Positions 10,119 to 19,339 of a DNA stretch of 64,000 nucleotides are shown one piece after another (within the stretch, counting starts at the first letter, position 1; each line of letters begins with the position of its first letter). Source of the stretch: Symbiodinium natans. Its lineage: Eukaryota; Sar; Dinophyceae; Suessiales; Symbiodiniaceae. The stretch lies in NCBI GenBank assembly GCA_905221605.1, contig CAJNDS010002535.1, forward strand, positions 177,501 to 241,500. The letters are read 5' to 3'. The translations under genes were made by a program, and so were the position numbers. The notes beneath the pieces are model-generated. The model made no database searches and was not told where the DNA came from. It saw only the letters and a list, made by a program, of their open reading frames with translations.

Positions 10119-10221
10119 GGTTTCTCAATCAAACATGTCATTACCCTTGGTTCACAGTTTAATGGGTTAAACCCTAAACCCTAAACCCTGAACCCTAAAC
10201 CCGAAACCCAAAACTCTAAAC

Positions 10222-10289
10222 CCTATGGCCAACTTCACTGATGAACACAAAAACCTCGAGACGCTGCTTGCAACATTTACTTGAGTAGG
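10222..10289 (-). CDS. Internal exon candidate with strong acceptor
   Basis: Minus strand: a long T run then GCTTAG acceptor, 68 nt, and donor CATAGG|GTTTAGAG. Two frames are open (PTQVNVASSVSRFLCSSVKL or YSSKCCKQRLEVFVFISEVG). The strength of the acceptor favours this strand, although the + strand also has a short ATG frame. Confidence 0.45.
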
Positions 10290-10346
10290 CTAAGCAAAAA
10301 AAAGAGGCTTAGGGGTTTGAGGTTTAGGGTTTAGGGTTTAGGTTTG

Positions 10347-10446
10347 TTATGTCGTCTTGGGCAGGGAACCATTCTTCTCGCTCAAAAGCGTGTCTTCATA
10401 TAGTTCCAGATACCCCGCGAAGCAACCCCAACATAGAAAGAGGACC
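10347..10446 (-). CDS. Terminal exon candidate with stop codon
   Basis: Minus strand: acceptor CGTGCCCAG, then an open frame ending in TAA at 10347-10349. It reads VLFLCWGCFAGYLELYED and then TLLSEKNGSLPKTT before the stop. Cys/Trp-rich then charged, it is strongly protein-like and followed by telomeric repeats. It could be the 3' end of a minus-strand gene running from higher coordinates. Confidence 0.5.
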
Positions 10447-10573
10447 CTGGGCACGAAACCCCTCAACCCACACAAAACACACTCAAGCCTAAACCCTAAA
10501 CCCTAAATCCTAAACCCTAAACCCTAAACCCTAAACCCCCCCAAATCTCAAACCCTGAGCCCAGGTGGAGTCT

Positions 10574-10660
10574 TTATTCGGGTGGCGCGTCCTCCTCTTG
10601 CGCCTTTCGCTTGGCGGTGCGCTCCGTTGCCGTGGCCGGCTCCACCGTGGCCAGCTCCTC
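10574..10660 (-). CDS. Terminal exon candidate, charged C-terminus
   Basis: Minus strand: acceptor CATTGTGGCCAG, then EELATVEPATATERTAKRKA and further acidic residues to a TAA stop whose neighbourhood reads GAATAAAG (AATAAA-like). The other frames of this GC-rich segment are also open, so the frame rests on composition. If right, two minus-strand gene ends lie within 230 bases of each other, or one of the two stops is spliced out. Confidence 0.4.
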   Translation of the reverse strand, partial: EELATVEPATATERTAKRKAQEEDAPPE

Positions 10661-10884
10661 CTGGCCACAATGAAAGTAGGGTTTAGGGTTTAAGGTTTAG
10701 GGCTTAGGGTTCAGGGTTCAGGGTTTAGGGCTTAGGATTTGGGGTTTTGGGTTGAAAGGTTTTGGGACGTTTTGTGTTTCGGGTTTTGGGTTGTGGCCCC
10801 CCCCCCCCCCCCCCTCCCCCTCGTTTTGGCCAGACGAGACGTCGAGACCACGTGATTTGTCGAAGGCACTAGATGTAGGCGCAG

Positions 10885-10989
10885 CCTCGGGAACTTCTCA
10901 TGATGATGCGGAACTACTACCAGTACAAAGGCTTTCGCAACCACAGCCGTAGACCCTGCGACTTCCTAGACTCGCCACCCTACTTGGAG
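10885..10989 (+). CDS. Exon candidate on the plus strand
   Basis: Plus strand: acceptor GTAGGCGCAG, 105 nt = 35 codons reading PRELLMMMRNYYQYKGFRNH with a C-terminal CDFLDSPPYLE, then donor TTGGAG|GTTTAAGG. The donor context is the same TTGGAG|GTT as the left end of family C introners. The minus strand is also open here, so confidence is moderate. Confidence 0.45.
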
Positions 10990-11275
10990 GTTTAAGGGTT
11001 TAGGGTTTAGGGCAAGTACCCTTCATAGGGCTATGATAAGTGCAGTTACCTTACTTGCATTATATATACATATATATATATATTCTCCAGAGGGGAAATA
11101 CCAATTTCCAAAATCTACAGCTTCGCAAAATGGTTTAGGGTTCCGGCCTTGTAGGGTTCGGGGCTTAGGGTGTAGGATCTGAATGCCGGTGTAACAAACC
11201 CAAAACCCCAAAACCCTAAACCCTTATCCCTGAACCCTAAACGCCCTAAACCCTAAACCCTAAACCCTGCAAGTT

Positions 11276-11363
11276 GGGTGGGGAAGCCTGCGGCTCAAGA
11301 TCCGATGATTGTGGTAAAGGACCATGCCCGTGATTCTGAGTGAAGGCTTGAGCACGTCGAAGC
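11276..11363 (-). CDS. Internal exon candidate (possible GHKL-ATPase-like strand, weak)
   Basis: Minus strand: acceptor AACCCTACAG, open frame FDVLKPSLRITGMVLYHNHR then ILSRRLPHP, donor TGCAGG|GTTTAGGG. The piece GMVLYHNHRIL faintly recalls the Y-x-N-x-R-L strand of MORC-type GHKL ATPases, but nothing else in the neighbourhood supports that. No family is assigned. Confidence 0.5.
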
Positions 11364-11365
11364 CT

Positions 11366-11555
11366 GTAGGGTTTAGGGTTTAGGGTTTGGGGTTTCGGGT
11401 TTAGGGTTTAGGGTTTAGGGTCTAGGGTCTAGGGTTTAGGGTTTAGGGTTTAGGGTTTAGGGTTTAGGGTTTAGGTTTAGGGCTTAGGGTTTAGGGTGCA
11501 GGGTGTAGGGTTTACGGTGTAGGGTGTAGGGTGTAGAGTTTAGGGTTTAGGGCGG
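11366..11555. repeat. Interstitial telomeric array, TTTAGGG with many variants
   Basis: About 26 units including TCTAGGG, TGTAGGG and GTTTCGGG variants. Confidence 0.9.
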
Positions 11556-11734
11556 TATGTGGGAAGTTCTCTAAATTAGGGTTTCTTTGGGAGGGGGGGG
11601 TGGGGGGGTCCTTCATGTAAGTGTGCCGGGCCGTTAGAGGACCCAAAAAGCTTTACATTTTTAGATTCCTGGTGCATGCGCTCGGGCTTTTCATGCCAAG
11701 ATGCAAAACCCAAAACCCAAAGCCCTACTTGGAG

Positions 11735-12001
11735 GTTCACGGTACTTATTAACCATATACAATTGTACGGATAACTGTATTTATATCCATTTTCGGCACT
11801 TAAGGGGCTAATAACTCGGTTATAAGTACCGTTATAATTGGTTCAGAAGTACCCCTAAACCCTAAACCCTAAACCCAAACCCTAAACCCTAAACCCTAAA
11901 CCCTAAGCCCTAAACCCTAAACCCTAAGCCCTAAGCCCTAAGCCCTAAACCCTAAACCCTAGACCCCAAAAAGTACAGTTATAGTACCATGAACCTCCAA
12001 G
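11735..12001. mobile_element. Family C introner-like element interrupted by a telomeric array
   Basis: The left end is TTGGAG|GTTCACGGTACTTATTAACC and the right end GTACCATGAACCTCCAAG|TA, inverted repeats of each other with GT and AG at the edges. Between 11855 and 11965 about 15 CCCTAAA/CCCTAAG units separate the two halves. Compare the array-free copy at 56060-56185. Confidence 0.7.
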
Positions 12002-12025
12002 TAACCCCTAAGCCCTGACCCAAAC

Positions 12026-12088
12026 CCCCTCTCTGGTGTCCTCCAGCTGCTTCTTGGCTGGGACTAAAGCCTGAATAGTCGACAGCGC
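12026..12088 (-). CDS. Internal exon candidate, 21 codons
   Basis: Minus strand: CCCTTCTCCAAG acceptor, exactly 21 codons ALSTIQALVPAKKQLEDTRE+G, donor GGG|GTTTGGG. Probably a helical segment. Flanked by CCCTAAA upstream and TTTAGGG-like downstream on the coding strand. Confidence 0.5.
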
Positions 12089-12332
12089 CTTGGAGAAGGG
12101 TTTAGGGTTTAGGGTTTAGGGTTTAGGGTGTAAGCATGAATGATACCCCGTTGAGGCCGCCCCGACATTGGACCTCCAGTACTGGGCTAGAGCATGAGAC
12201 CCACCCTGAGACCCACCGCGTGCCTGAGGCCCACCCGAGACCAGAGCCTTTCTGCGGGGACCCTAGACCCAAATTCCCAAACCCTAGACCCGAAACCCTG
12301 AACCTCTAGGGGTTCTTCCTTGGACCCTTAAG

Positions 12333-12435
12333 GTTGTACCCTTGGGTTTTGGGGTCCCTTTTTAAGGATCCCTAGGGGAATATAAGAGCCATATTAGGAG
12401 TATATTGAGGGGAACCTTTAGGGGTACAACCTTAG
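12333..12435. mobile_element. Family E introner-like element, copy 1 (uninterrupted)
   Basis: The left end AAG|GTTGTACCCTTGGG and right end GGGGTACAACCTTAG|GGG form an inverted repeat with GT...AG at the boundaries, 103 bp. Other copies: 35859-36193 (with a telomeric insert) and 43045-43159. Confidence 0.65.
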
Positions 12436-12527
12436 GGGTGCAAGTCTTCATCCCTTGAGAACCACCATGCATTGGCCCAACACCAGTCTTTGGCGTGCAG
12501 TACCATCTTACCTTTTCAGGCATAGGA

Positions 12528-12592
12528 CTAGGTTGCCCAGTAAACCTAGGATTAAAAAGGCTGCCCCTTTTGTTGGCCTATACGGGAACCAA
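12528..12592. mobile_element. Partial copy of the foldback family also at 50172-50275
   Basis: CTAGGTTGCCCAGTAAACC through TATACGGGAACC matches 50172-50245. It is truncated on the right. Confidence 0.5.
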
Positions 12593-12789
12593 ACCCACCC
12601 CCAAAAAACTAAACCCTTGACCCTAAAACCAAAAAGCAAAACAAAACAAAACAAAGGTACTGCTGGGCATGCCAGGGTGTTATGTTTTTGTTTTCTGGCT
12701 TGGGTTCAGGGTTTAGGGTTTAGGGTTTGGGTTTAGGGCTTATGGCTTAGGGCTTAGTAAGGTTTTGGGTTTCGGGTTTAGGATTTAGG

Positions 12790-12885
12790 TCTTCCTCCAC
12801 ATCGGTTGGTTGGGCACATCCGGTTCTCACAGGAACGCCCTGCTGAGTCTCTAGCGACCCTGACTTAATGAGAGTCGCCTTTCCC
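12790..12885 (-). CDS. Internal exon candidate (unknown gene)
   Basis: Minus strand: acceptor TTTAGGTTCAGGGTTCAG, here partly made of telomeric sequence, followed by GKATLIKSGSLETQQGVPVR and an acidic tail. The donor is unclear. The + strand has a stop in this stretch. Confidence 0.45.
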
Positions 12886-13607
12886 CTGAACCCTAAACCT
12901 GAACCCTAAACCCTAAACTCTTCCCTAAAATCCTACATATGAACCATAGCTTTAGATGAAACCTTCAAGGTCCAGTCATTCCAGGCAGGCCCTGCCCTTC
13001 CCTGATCTCAATGCGTCACCTGATGCCACGCTAAAGCCTGATGATGAGACCTAACCTAAACCCAAAACTCTAAACCCTGAAGCCCTACACCCTAAACTGA
13101 ACTTGACCCAGCCCCAAGAAGTATTTCAAAACAAGCAGGCATGTCTCAGAGGACTGAGGTTCAGCGTGTCTGTGCAATGTGCCTCCGGCACTCACTAAAA
13201 GTAAAGTGCGCCAAAGGCGAAAGGCAAACCAAAGAAAACTGAAACCCTCCTGCAAATGCCGGAAGAGCTACATTGAGCTCAGGCCCGGACCCCAACTGCA
13301 TCTGAGGACTTTGCAGGAACAAACAAACAAACATGTCCGAGCCAGACATGAGTGCATACAAGGAAGCACCCCATGTATGGAAGATGCCCTTCTGAGAGCA
13401 GGAATGCGAGGATGCTTTGCCTCATGGGGCCTCAGAACGAGCTCACTTCCCGTGCGGTAGCAGTGAAAGAAGTATTTCTGAGTTTAAGAGCAGGATCTGA
13501 ACTCCCCAAAGCCTCGAAAACCCTAATTCTGGAGACCCGGATGCATCTTCAGGTTGCAAATGTGTATTTTCAGGTTGCAAATGGGTATTTTCAGGTCTCG
13601 ACTTCAC

Positions 13608-13751
13608 CTGCTTCAACTGCGGGATGCACTCCATAACCCTTGACGCTTTGTAGTCGTTGTTGCCACCTTCCACGCTCTTTGCCATCGCGCGCAGGACGTC
13701 GGGGGTGATGCTGTTGTCCATCGCCATCTGCTCCCAGTCATCCACCATGGC
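13608..13751 (-). CDS. Best-supported internal exon, 48 codons
   Basis: Minus strand: a perfect polypyrimidine acceptor (CACCACCTTCTCCAG) precedes exactly 48 open codons starting AMVDDWEQMAMDNSITPDVL and ending MECIPQLKQ, then the donor CAG|GTGAAG. The length is an exact multiple of three. The rest includes a Gly-Gly-Asn-Asn turn. Downstream the frame stays open through two 21-bp repeats near 13555-13600. No family recognised, but this is almost certainly coding. It would belong to the same minus-strand transcription unit as 14374-14449 and 12026-12088. Confidence 0.7.
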
Positions 13752-14163
13752 CTGGAGAAGGTGGTGAGGATGCTCTTGATGACTGCATCGTCGTCACAGG
13801 CTCTCTGGTTGCATAGCGCCCTCCTTTAGGGTTTAGGGTTTAGGGTGCTAGAGACTACTAACGCAGGAAAGTAGCCCCTCCTGAAAAAAACCGAGAACAT
13901 ATACATAAACAAAAACAGATGATAAACAAAAAACGCGTAAATACACAACTCAAGAAATATGCATAATGAACTCTGTATGAGCCCTCTGCTGCTCAAGACC
14001 CGAAACCCTAAATACCCTAAATATCCTACATACCCTTACTAAATACCTAAGTGCCCTAAAAACCCTAAGTACCCTAAGTGCCCTACATACCCTAAGTGCC
14101 CTAAATGCCTATTAACAACTACCCTAAGTGCCCTAAACCCTAAACACGCCAAAATATCTCCTT

Positions 14164-14262
14164 GGTAGCCCAGTAGCCATATTATGATAAGGGCACCCTT
14201 TTTGGGGGTTGGTTGCTTCATGAGAACCCAAAAAAGTGTAAAGGCTACCACTGGGCCACCCT
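14164..14262. mobile_element. Family I foldback element, uninterrupted copy
   Basis: GGTAGCCCAGTAGCC at left and GGCTACCACTGGGCCACC at right form the inverted ends. On the minus strand the boundaries read G|GTGGCCCAGTGG...GGGCTACCAAG. It is followed directly by a CCCTAAA array. Confidence 0.65.
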
Positions 14263-14352
14263 AAACCCTAAACCCTAAACCCTAAACCCTAAACCCTAAA
14301 CCCTAAACCCTAAACCCTAAACCCTAAACCCTAAACCCTAAACCCTAAACCC
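14259..14352. repeat. Interstitial telomeric array, CCCTAAA orientation
   Basis: Thirteen perfect units. Confidence 0.95.
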
Positions 14353-14373
14353 GAATGCAAAAACATCTCTCAC

Positions 14374-14449
14374 CTAAGCCCCGCACATCCCGGAAGCTGC
14401 AGGCTTTGTCGGCGAAGGTGCTGTTGAGGTCTGTCACCCACTCCTCCAC
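14374..14449 (-). CDS. Internal exon with canonical splice sites
   Basis: Minus strand: acceptor GACTTCTCAG, 76 nt reading VEEWVTDLNSTFADKACSFR then DVRGL, donor TTAG|GTGAGA. Both splice sites are close to consensus and independent of the telomeric repeats, which begin within 25 bases on each side. Family unknown; likely the same gene as 13608-13751. Confidence 0.65.
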
Positions 14450-15400
14450 CTGAGAAGTCTAGGGTTTAGGGTTTAGGGCTAGGGTTTAGGGTCCCTAAGC
14501 CCTAAACCCTAAACCCTGAACATCAAACATGAGAGCCCAGGGCAACTCTCTAGATCATGGTCCCCTTGCGGAATACCCTAAGCCATTCAAAACAGGCAGC
14601 GAATCAGGGTTTAGGGTTTAGGGTTAGGGTTTAGCGTTTAGGATTAGGGTTTGGGGGGGCATAATCAACTTAGTCGGCCTGACCTATACACTCGAAACCC
14701 TAAGCCCTCCCTCCCCCCCCCCCTCCGCCTCAAGCCCCCCAAAAAACGGACTCTTAAAACTCTCTTATCGCGCACCCAGCCGGACGTGGTACCCTAAACC
14801 CTAAACCCTTTACCAAAGGTCACAGGTCACCAATGTCCGGGTTCATTTCAAGGAAAGATCGCCTTTGCCGCAAACCCAACCACAAAGGATTTATATACCT
14901 TATATGCCAGAGAACCCCCCCCCCCCCTTTGCTAGCCCTGCATCAAACCCTGCATGAACCTTGCTGCGAGCCCTATAAATCTACCTCCCCAAAAATCCCT
15001 AAACTCTGACGTCCCAAGTAAGGGCCCTCAATTTGGGTCCCTTGTTGTAGAGCCCATAGTTACACTGTAGGGCTTCGGGTTTAGGGTTTAGGGTGAACCC
15101 CTTGCTGTACAACCCATATATACACTATATAGAACCCTAAACCCTAAACCCTAAATCCCCAAACCCTAGACCCTAAACCCTAAACCCTCAACCCTAGAGT
15201 AAGGGCCCATGCTTCGGATCCCTCTGAGCAAGGGTAAGGGACCACACTACATGGGGCCCATGGTTCCTGATGTAGATAAACCCTACATAGTAGTTTAGGG
15301 CTAGGGTTTATGGTTTAGGGTTTACGGTTTAGGGCTCAGGGCTAGGGTTTAGGGCTTAGGGTTTGGGGTTTGGGGTTTAGGGTGAACCCTAGAATCGCAG

Positions 15401-15492
15401 CCTTAAGCAAGCGTCGCCTCGTCGGACGTGTCTCCTTGAGCCTGGTGCGAAGCCCGCGAGGGGTGCATCCTCTACACTTTCTACATAAATAA
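15401..15492 (+). CDS. Possible terminal exon, strand uncertain
   Basis: Plus strand: acceptor AGAATCGCAG, an open basic frame containing LSKRRLVGRVSLSLVRSPRG, stop TAA inside an AATAAATAAATAAATA run that could act as a polyadenylation signal. The minus strand is also open through the same bases. Confidence 0.35.
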
Positions 15493-15510
15493 ATAAATAA
15501 ATATATATAT

Positions 15511-15597
15511 ACACACATGCATACATACATACATACATACATACATACATACATACATACATACATACATACATACATACATACATACATACATTAC
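15511..15597. repeat. (CATA)n microsatellite
   Basis: About 20 copies of the tetranucleotide, flanked by TA repeats. The MYVCMYVC-type reading frames on this and other such tracts are not genes. Confidence 0.95.
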
Positions 15598-15599
15598 AC

Positions 15600-16080
15600 A
15601 TATATATATATATGTGGCTGTCAAAATTATGGTCCCTTGGCATTTTGGTATGTAATTATGTAGCTATGAGTCCAGCATAGCACAGCTTTGGAAGGTTTGT
15701 TACATAAGACACGATGAAAGGCGACTTTGAGATAGCCTGGGATATCGGTATTTGCCACAATGGGGGTACCCCTTATGTACCCACCGAGATAAATGCTCTC
15801 CTTTTACAAGGGACCGGCCGCGTCTACAGGGACTGAAGGAGGGACCCTTGTAAGGGACCTTCGGGGTAGTATAGGGGCTACCCAGGTTTATCGGGATTAT
15901 ATAAGGTGTATATAGTGGTTTTATTGAGGAATAAGGTTACTCCTTATATCCCTTAACCCAAAATGGGTACTCCAAGGTTGGGAACGGGTCTTGCGGCGTT
16001 TTCGGGGTTTAGGGCTTGGCCCTTACTTGGGTCGAGAGAGCCCAATTGGGGGTTCTGCTACTTCATAGCCCGGCTTCATA
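15600..16080. other. Non-exonic stretch with element fragments
   Basis: It holds a left half of family A (15612-15650) and a region around 15735-15975 with several short inverted words (GGGTACCCC, CAAGGGACC/GGTCCCTTG-like), probably one or two decayed foldback elements. No convincing exon seen. Confidence 0.4.
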
Positions 16081-16159
16081 ACTGCGAACTACAACCCCCA
16101 AAACCCCAAACCCTAAGCCCTTAAACCCGATCCTCCAGGTGGTCATACTCGGACTTAGA

Positions 16160-16279
16160 CTATGCACATTTCTTGTTGTTGCCGTAGGTTCCCTTCGAAG
16201 CCGCCTTAACTCCAAAACAGGGCGCCTTTTGTATTTCTAGGTTCAATTCATTGCGGCACGCTGCTTTCAGAGTTCCGGT
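16160..16279 (-). CDS. Exon candidate, 39 codons to an in-frame TAG
   Basis: Minus strand: acceptor GGTTTTACGGCAG, then TGTLKAACRNELNLEIQKAP and CFGVKAASKGTYGNN to a TAG. Immediately after GCATAG the frame continues SKSEYDHLEDR before GTTTAAGG, so the TAG could equally be the 3' splice site of a very short intron or a real stop. Strong coding composition; no family assigned. Confidence 0.55.
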   Translation of the reverse strand, partial: TGTLKAACRNELNLEIQKAPCFGVKAASKGTYGNNKKCA

Positions 16280-16438
16280 CTGCCGTAAAACCCGCAAAAA
16301 CCTAAACCCTAAACCTTAAACCTAAAGCCGAGCTGCTGGTTTAGGGTTTAGGGCTTAGGGTTCAGGGTTTAGGGGACTATTGCTGTTTAGGAAAGGAATC
16401 GGGTTGAGGGTTTAGGGTTGATCACACTTGGGATTAGG

Positions 16439-16540
16439 GTTGGATGTTCCCCCTTGTACTAACAGCCCTTAATCGGGATCATAGCACCCCCGAGGCGAAT
16501 CCCTGTTAAGGACTGTCCGTATAAGGGGGAACATCCCAAG
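16439..16540 (+). mobile_element. Family B introner-like element, copy 1 (GT-AG)
   Basis: The left end G|GTTGGATGTTCCCCCTTGTAC and right end GGGGGAACATCCCAAG form a 20-bp terminal inverted repeat, with inner blocks CAG(C/T)CCTTAAT and TTAAGGACTG. The edges are GT and AG. A full copy lies at 31412-31514 and partial copies at 16973-17022, 19991-20033 and 47645-47685. Confidence 0.75.
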
Positions 16541-16688
16541 GTTTAGGGTTTGGGGATTTAGGTGGGGGCCCAATCTGACTCTCCTTTTAGAACGGCTGTA
16601 AGCAGGAATCCTGGACTTCGGCTCTTTTCGTTCATGGTTGGGATAGTATTAAGCATGTACATGTCTCTTCCTTATGGAGTTTAGGTAC

Positions 16689-16765
16689 TCTAAACCCTAA
16701 ACCCTAAACCCTAAACCCTAAACCCTAAACCCTAAACCCTAAATCCTAAACCCTAACCTAAACCC
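16689..16765. repeat. Interstitial telomeric array, CCCTAAA orientation
   Basis: About eleven units. Confidence 0.95.
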
Positions 16766-16777
16766 AATACATGTTAC

Positions 16778-16842
16778 CCCAGTATGACAGAGTCCTCGAC
16801 GAAGAAGGAGGAAGCGTCCATTGCCGTGAGAGCCAGCGTCGC
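16778..16842 (-). CDS. Internal exon with canonical splice sites
   Basis: Minus strand: acceptor AAGCCCTGCAG, open frame ATLALTAMDASSFFVEDSVI, donor CTGGG|GTAACA. 65 nt. The donor is not telomeric. Clear coding character. Confidence 0.6.
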
Positions 16843-16847
16843 CTGCA

Positions 16848-16907
16848 GGGCTTAGGGTTTAGGGTTTAGGGTTTAGGATTTAGGGTTTAGGGTTTAGGGT
16901 TTAGGGT
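16848..16907. repeat. Interstitial telomeric array, TTTAGGG orientation
   Basis: Eight units with one TTTAGGA variant. Confidence 0.9.
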
Positions 16908-17025
16908 GCCGGCTTTGAGAAACCTTAAGCCCAAAACCCCAAACGAACCGAAACCCTAGACCCATGGATGGGGATGTTCCACCTCATACTCCCAGTCCTT
17001 ACTAGGGCTTATAATCCTTTCCTCC

Positions 17026-17117
17026 CCTTAGAACCTTAGTACAAATAATATGTTTAATACCCTCTTGGGTTCTTTATAAACAAAAATATGAATTAATTCC
17101 AAAGGGGGATATAGTAA
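17026..17117. mobile_element. Family H foldback element, copy 2
   Basis: CCTCCCCTTAGAACCTTA at left and CCAAAGGGGGATATAGTAA at right; same interior CCTCTTGGGTT motif as the copies at 4308 and 41302. Confidence 0.65.
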
Positions 17118-17319
17118 TCAGGGGGGGGTACGATAATTTGCTCACGCCCCCCCCCCCCCCCATGATCCACGTTTCTGCTTCGAAACAGATGGATCTTGGG
17201 AGGAGAGGGGGCCATGAGCTAGCGACAAAAACACCGACAGGGCCGATAAAGACCTATATCATTTCAAGTCAGGCAGGTCATTTACATCAACAAGGTAGAA
17301 AAACACCCGAAAAAATCAT

Positions 17320-17915
17320 GTTTTTTTAGAAAACTCGAGCCGGCTCGAATTTTCCAAAAAAAACTGACACAGTAGGTCGCCCAAACGCGAGCAGGCTCGA
17401 ATTTTCCAAAAAAAAAACCTAAACTGCAGGATCTATGGCTCCAGCAGCCCGCTAGATCATGAAAGTTAGGTTTTTTCAAGAAAATTCGAGCCTGCTCGAG
17501 TTTCTGGGGCCTTGAGCTTCAAGAATTTTGGGAAAATTCGAGCCGGCTCGAATTTTCCAAAAAAAACTGACACAGTAGGTCACCCAAACACGAGCAGGCT
17601 CGAATTTTCCAAAAAAAACCCTAAATCTCAGGATCTATGGCTCCAGCAGCCCGCTAGATCCTGAAAGTTAGGTTTTTTTTTAGAAAATTCGAGCCTGCTC
17701 GAGTTTTCGAGACGTGGTGCTTCAAGAATTTTCGGAAAATTCGAGCCGGCTCGAATTTTCTAAAAAATGCTCAAACCATGGCTGTGTGACCCCAAGGCCT
17801 CATAGATGACATCATTTAGGTTTTATTGGAAAATTCGCGCCTGCTCGAGTTTTGGTGACCTGGTGCCTCGAGAATTTTCGGAAAATTCGAGCCGGCTCGA
17901 TTTTTTTCCTATATC
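17320..17915. repeat. Palindromic satellite, 203-bp units
   Basis: The core AGCCGGCTCG falls at 17338, 17541, 17744 and 17890, giving spacings of 203, 203 and 146 bases. At 17531-17558 the core extends to a perfect 28-base palindrome (GGAAAATTCGAGCC and its complement). A related imperfect palindrome (GAGC(A/C)(G/T)GCTCGA) lies midway in each unit. Short frames through it are repeat translations. Confidence 0.9.
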
Positions 17916-18190
17916 TCTTGAAAGTCTGACTGCGGTCATTGATACAATTAGTAGCATTAGTTACTATTTCTAATTCAATTGTTAAGTTTCCCATATATTT
18001 TAACGGCAAATATCTAACTTGTGAGAAGAGGCCACGCAATGGTTTAAATCCAACAGCCGTTTTGTTCTTAAACCCTTGACAATTAACATAAGAACTTCTT
18101 TTGTGTAATTCAAAACTTAAACTATCAATGAAGATATCTTCGGGATGAAAAGTTCCCATTATATATAAATAGCATAGATAATTTAATCCG
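17905..18190 (-). pseudogene. Fragment of a virus-like major capsid protein (Polinton-like virus/virophage type)
   Basis: An AT-rich minus-strand open segment, unlike its GC-rich neighbours. It contains the pattern FKPLRGLF...RYLPLKYM...LTIELEIV. This resembles the P-L-x-G-[IL]-[FL]...[LI]P-[LI]-[RK]-Y...IELELV signature of double-jelly-roll capsid proteins in Polinton-like viruses, virophages and adintoviruses. About 90 residues remain of a protein usually 500-650 long. The 5' side is cut at a GC-rich junction near 18190 and the 3' side runs into the palindromic satellite. Assignment is by remembered motif, not by search. Confidence 0.45.
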
Positions 18191-18606
18191 CCGAGGCCTC
18201 GGGCCGGAGGTGTATAGGTTGTCAGAACAGGCACCCCCCTCCAAATCCTCTTTTATACCCAAAGCCCTTTTTCGGACCCCTTTTTTTGGCCTCAAATGGG
18301 TACCCCCCCTGGGAAACCGGGGTCCGCAAGAGGACGGTTCGCCAGGACCAGAGGCAGTTGAGGCCCAGCAGGGCCCCCTGCCGCTGTTCACCCCGCCCGG
18401 TCCCCCCCTCCCCCCCCTCCCCCCATCCCCCCCCCCCACCCCACCTCCCCCCTCCCCCCCTCGCCTTAAACCTTAAGGGGCCTGGCTCAACCCTACGATC
18501 ACTCCAAGCCGAACCCTAAACCCAAAAAAACCCTCAACCCCAAAGCGTGAACCTTGAGCCCTAAACTAACCCTCAACCCCAAACCATAAACCATAAACCC
18601 GGAACC

Positions 18607-18652
<46 letters not shown>

Positions 18653-18735
18653 ACCCAACCCTTATTGCTTGGGGTCCAGCGACTTGGGCGCTGCGGAATC
18701 ACCATGCTCACGCGGATGCGCTGGGCCGGGCCGAG
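18190..18735. other. GC-rich insert with C-rich and CCCTCAA repeats splitting the AT-rich cluster
   Basis: It starts and ends at sharp composition changes (CCGCCGAGGCCTCGGGCCGG and GGGCCGGGCCGAGGCGGGTC, themselves similar). Contents: poly-C/CCCT tracts at 18400-18465 and eight CCCTCAA units at 18604-18656. Apparent Pro-rich frames are low complexity. Confidence 0.6.
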
Positions 18736-18749
18736 GCGGGTCGCGTAGC

Positions 18750-19000
18750 GTTAAAATTACATACACATACCTTCAACTTGTATCCAATCAAGTATTTCAA
18801 AACTATATGAATTGTCTTTACTATTGTTCTTCTTCCTACCTTTCACCTGCTTAACTGCTTCATCTACTTCGTTATTCTCAACTAACTTTCTTATCTCTTC
18901 GTAAGCTTTTTGTTTAAATTGCTTCTCTATCTTCGATTTCTCTATTTGTTCGTATGTTGTTGCTTTCTTATGAAACGCTATGAATATTATGTCGATTATT
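18750..19000 (-). pseudogene. AT-rich virus-cluster ORF remnant, lysine/glutamate-rich
   Basis: Minus strand, open for about 80 codons. A short hydrophobic start (AIIDIIFIAF) is followed by a Lys/Glu/Gln-rich, probably coiled-coil stretch (YEQIEKSKIEKQ, EEIRKLVENNEV) and IEVEG-like sequence near the end. AT content matches the capsid fragment and the ORFs upstream, so I group it with them. Function unknown. Confidence 0.45.
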
Positions 19001-19019
19001 GCATCAAACTGTTGTTAAA

Positions 19020-19335
19020 AACTCTTCTTCGGTTACAGGTAGATGCCCTGCTTTGTTTTGAACATTGCCTATATCTTCATAAGGAAGATTTTGTAGAGGG
19101 TCTAATGTTGATTTCTTTGATGTAATACTTCCTTAATCAAACATACCAACGGGGTCTCCTGCTTTCCGTATTCTTAGATTTGTCCCAGTGTCTTCTGGTC
19201 GCTGTCCTGATACAAAAGGAGAACCATAACTACGAAATCTGAATACATTACCATAATCATTGTTTATTTGTTGTCCCGATGCTGAATCTAAACTATGACT
19301 TACAATACCAGAAATTCCAGTCTTTTCTTTCTTTA
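19020..19335 (-). pseudogene. AT-rich virus-cluster ORF remnant with internal stop
   Basis: Minus-strand frame of about 100 codons, broken by a TAA after roughly two thirds and closed by TGA. Ser/Gly/Asn-rich beginning (GIVSHSLDSASG) and Asp/Pro-rich end (TLDPLQNLPYEDIG). Could be a structural protein of the same element. No family recognised. Confidence 0.45.
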
Positions 19336-19339
19336 ACCG

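Noticed and set aside
11276-16279. MORC-family GHKL ATPase gene
   Set aside because: Two short peptides (YHNHRIL at 11.3 kb, YDHLEDR at 16.15 kb) recall MORC motifs, but they fall in the wrong order on the minus strand and no ATP-binding motif was found.
17320-17915. CRISPR array
   Set aside because: Repeats are 203 bp apart with conserved, not variable, spacers; the host is eukaryotic; no cas genes.
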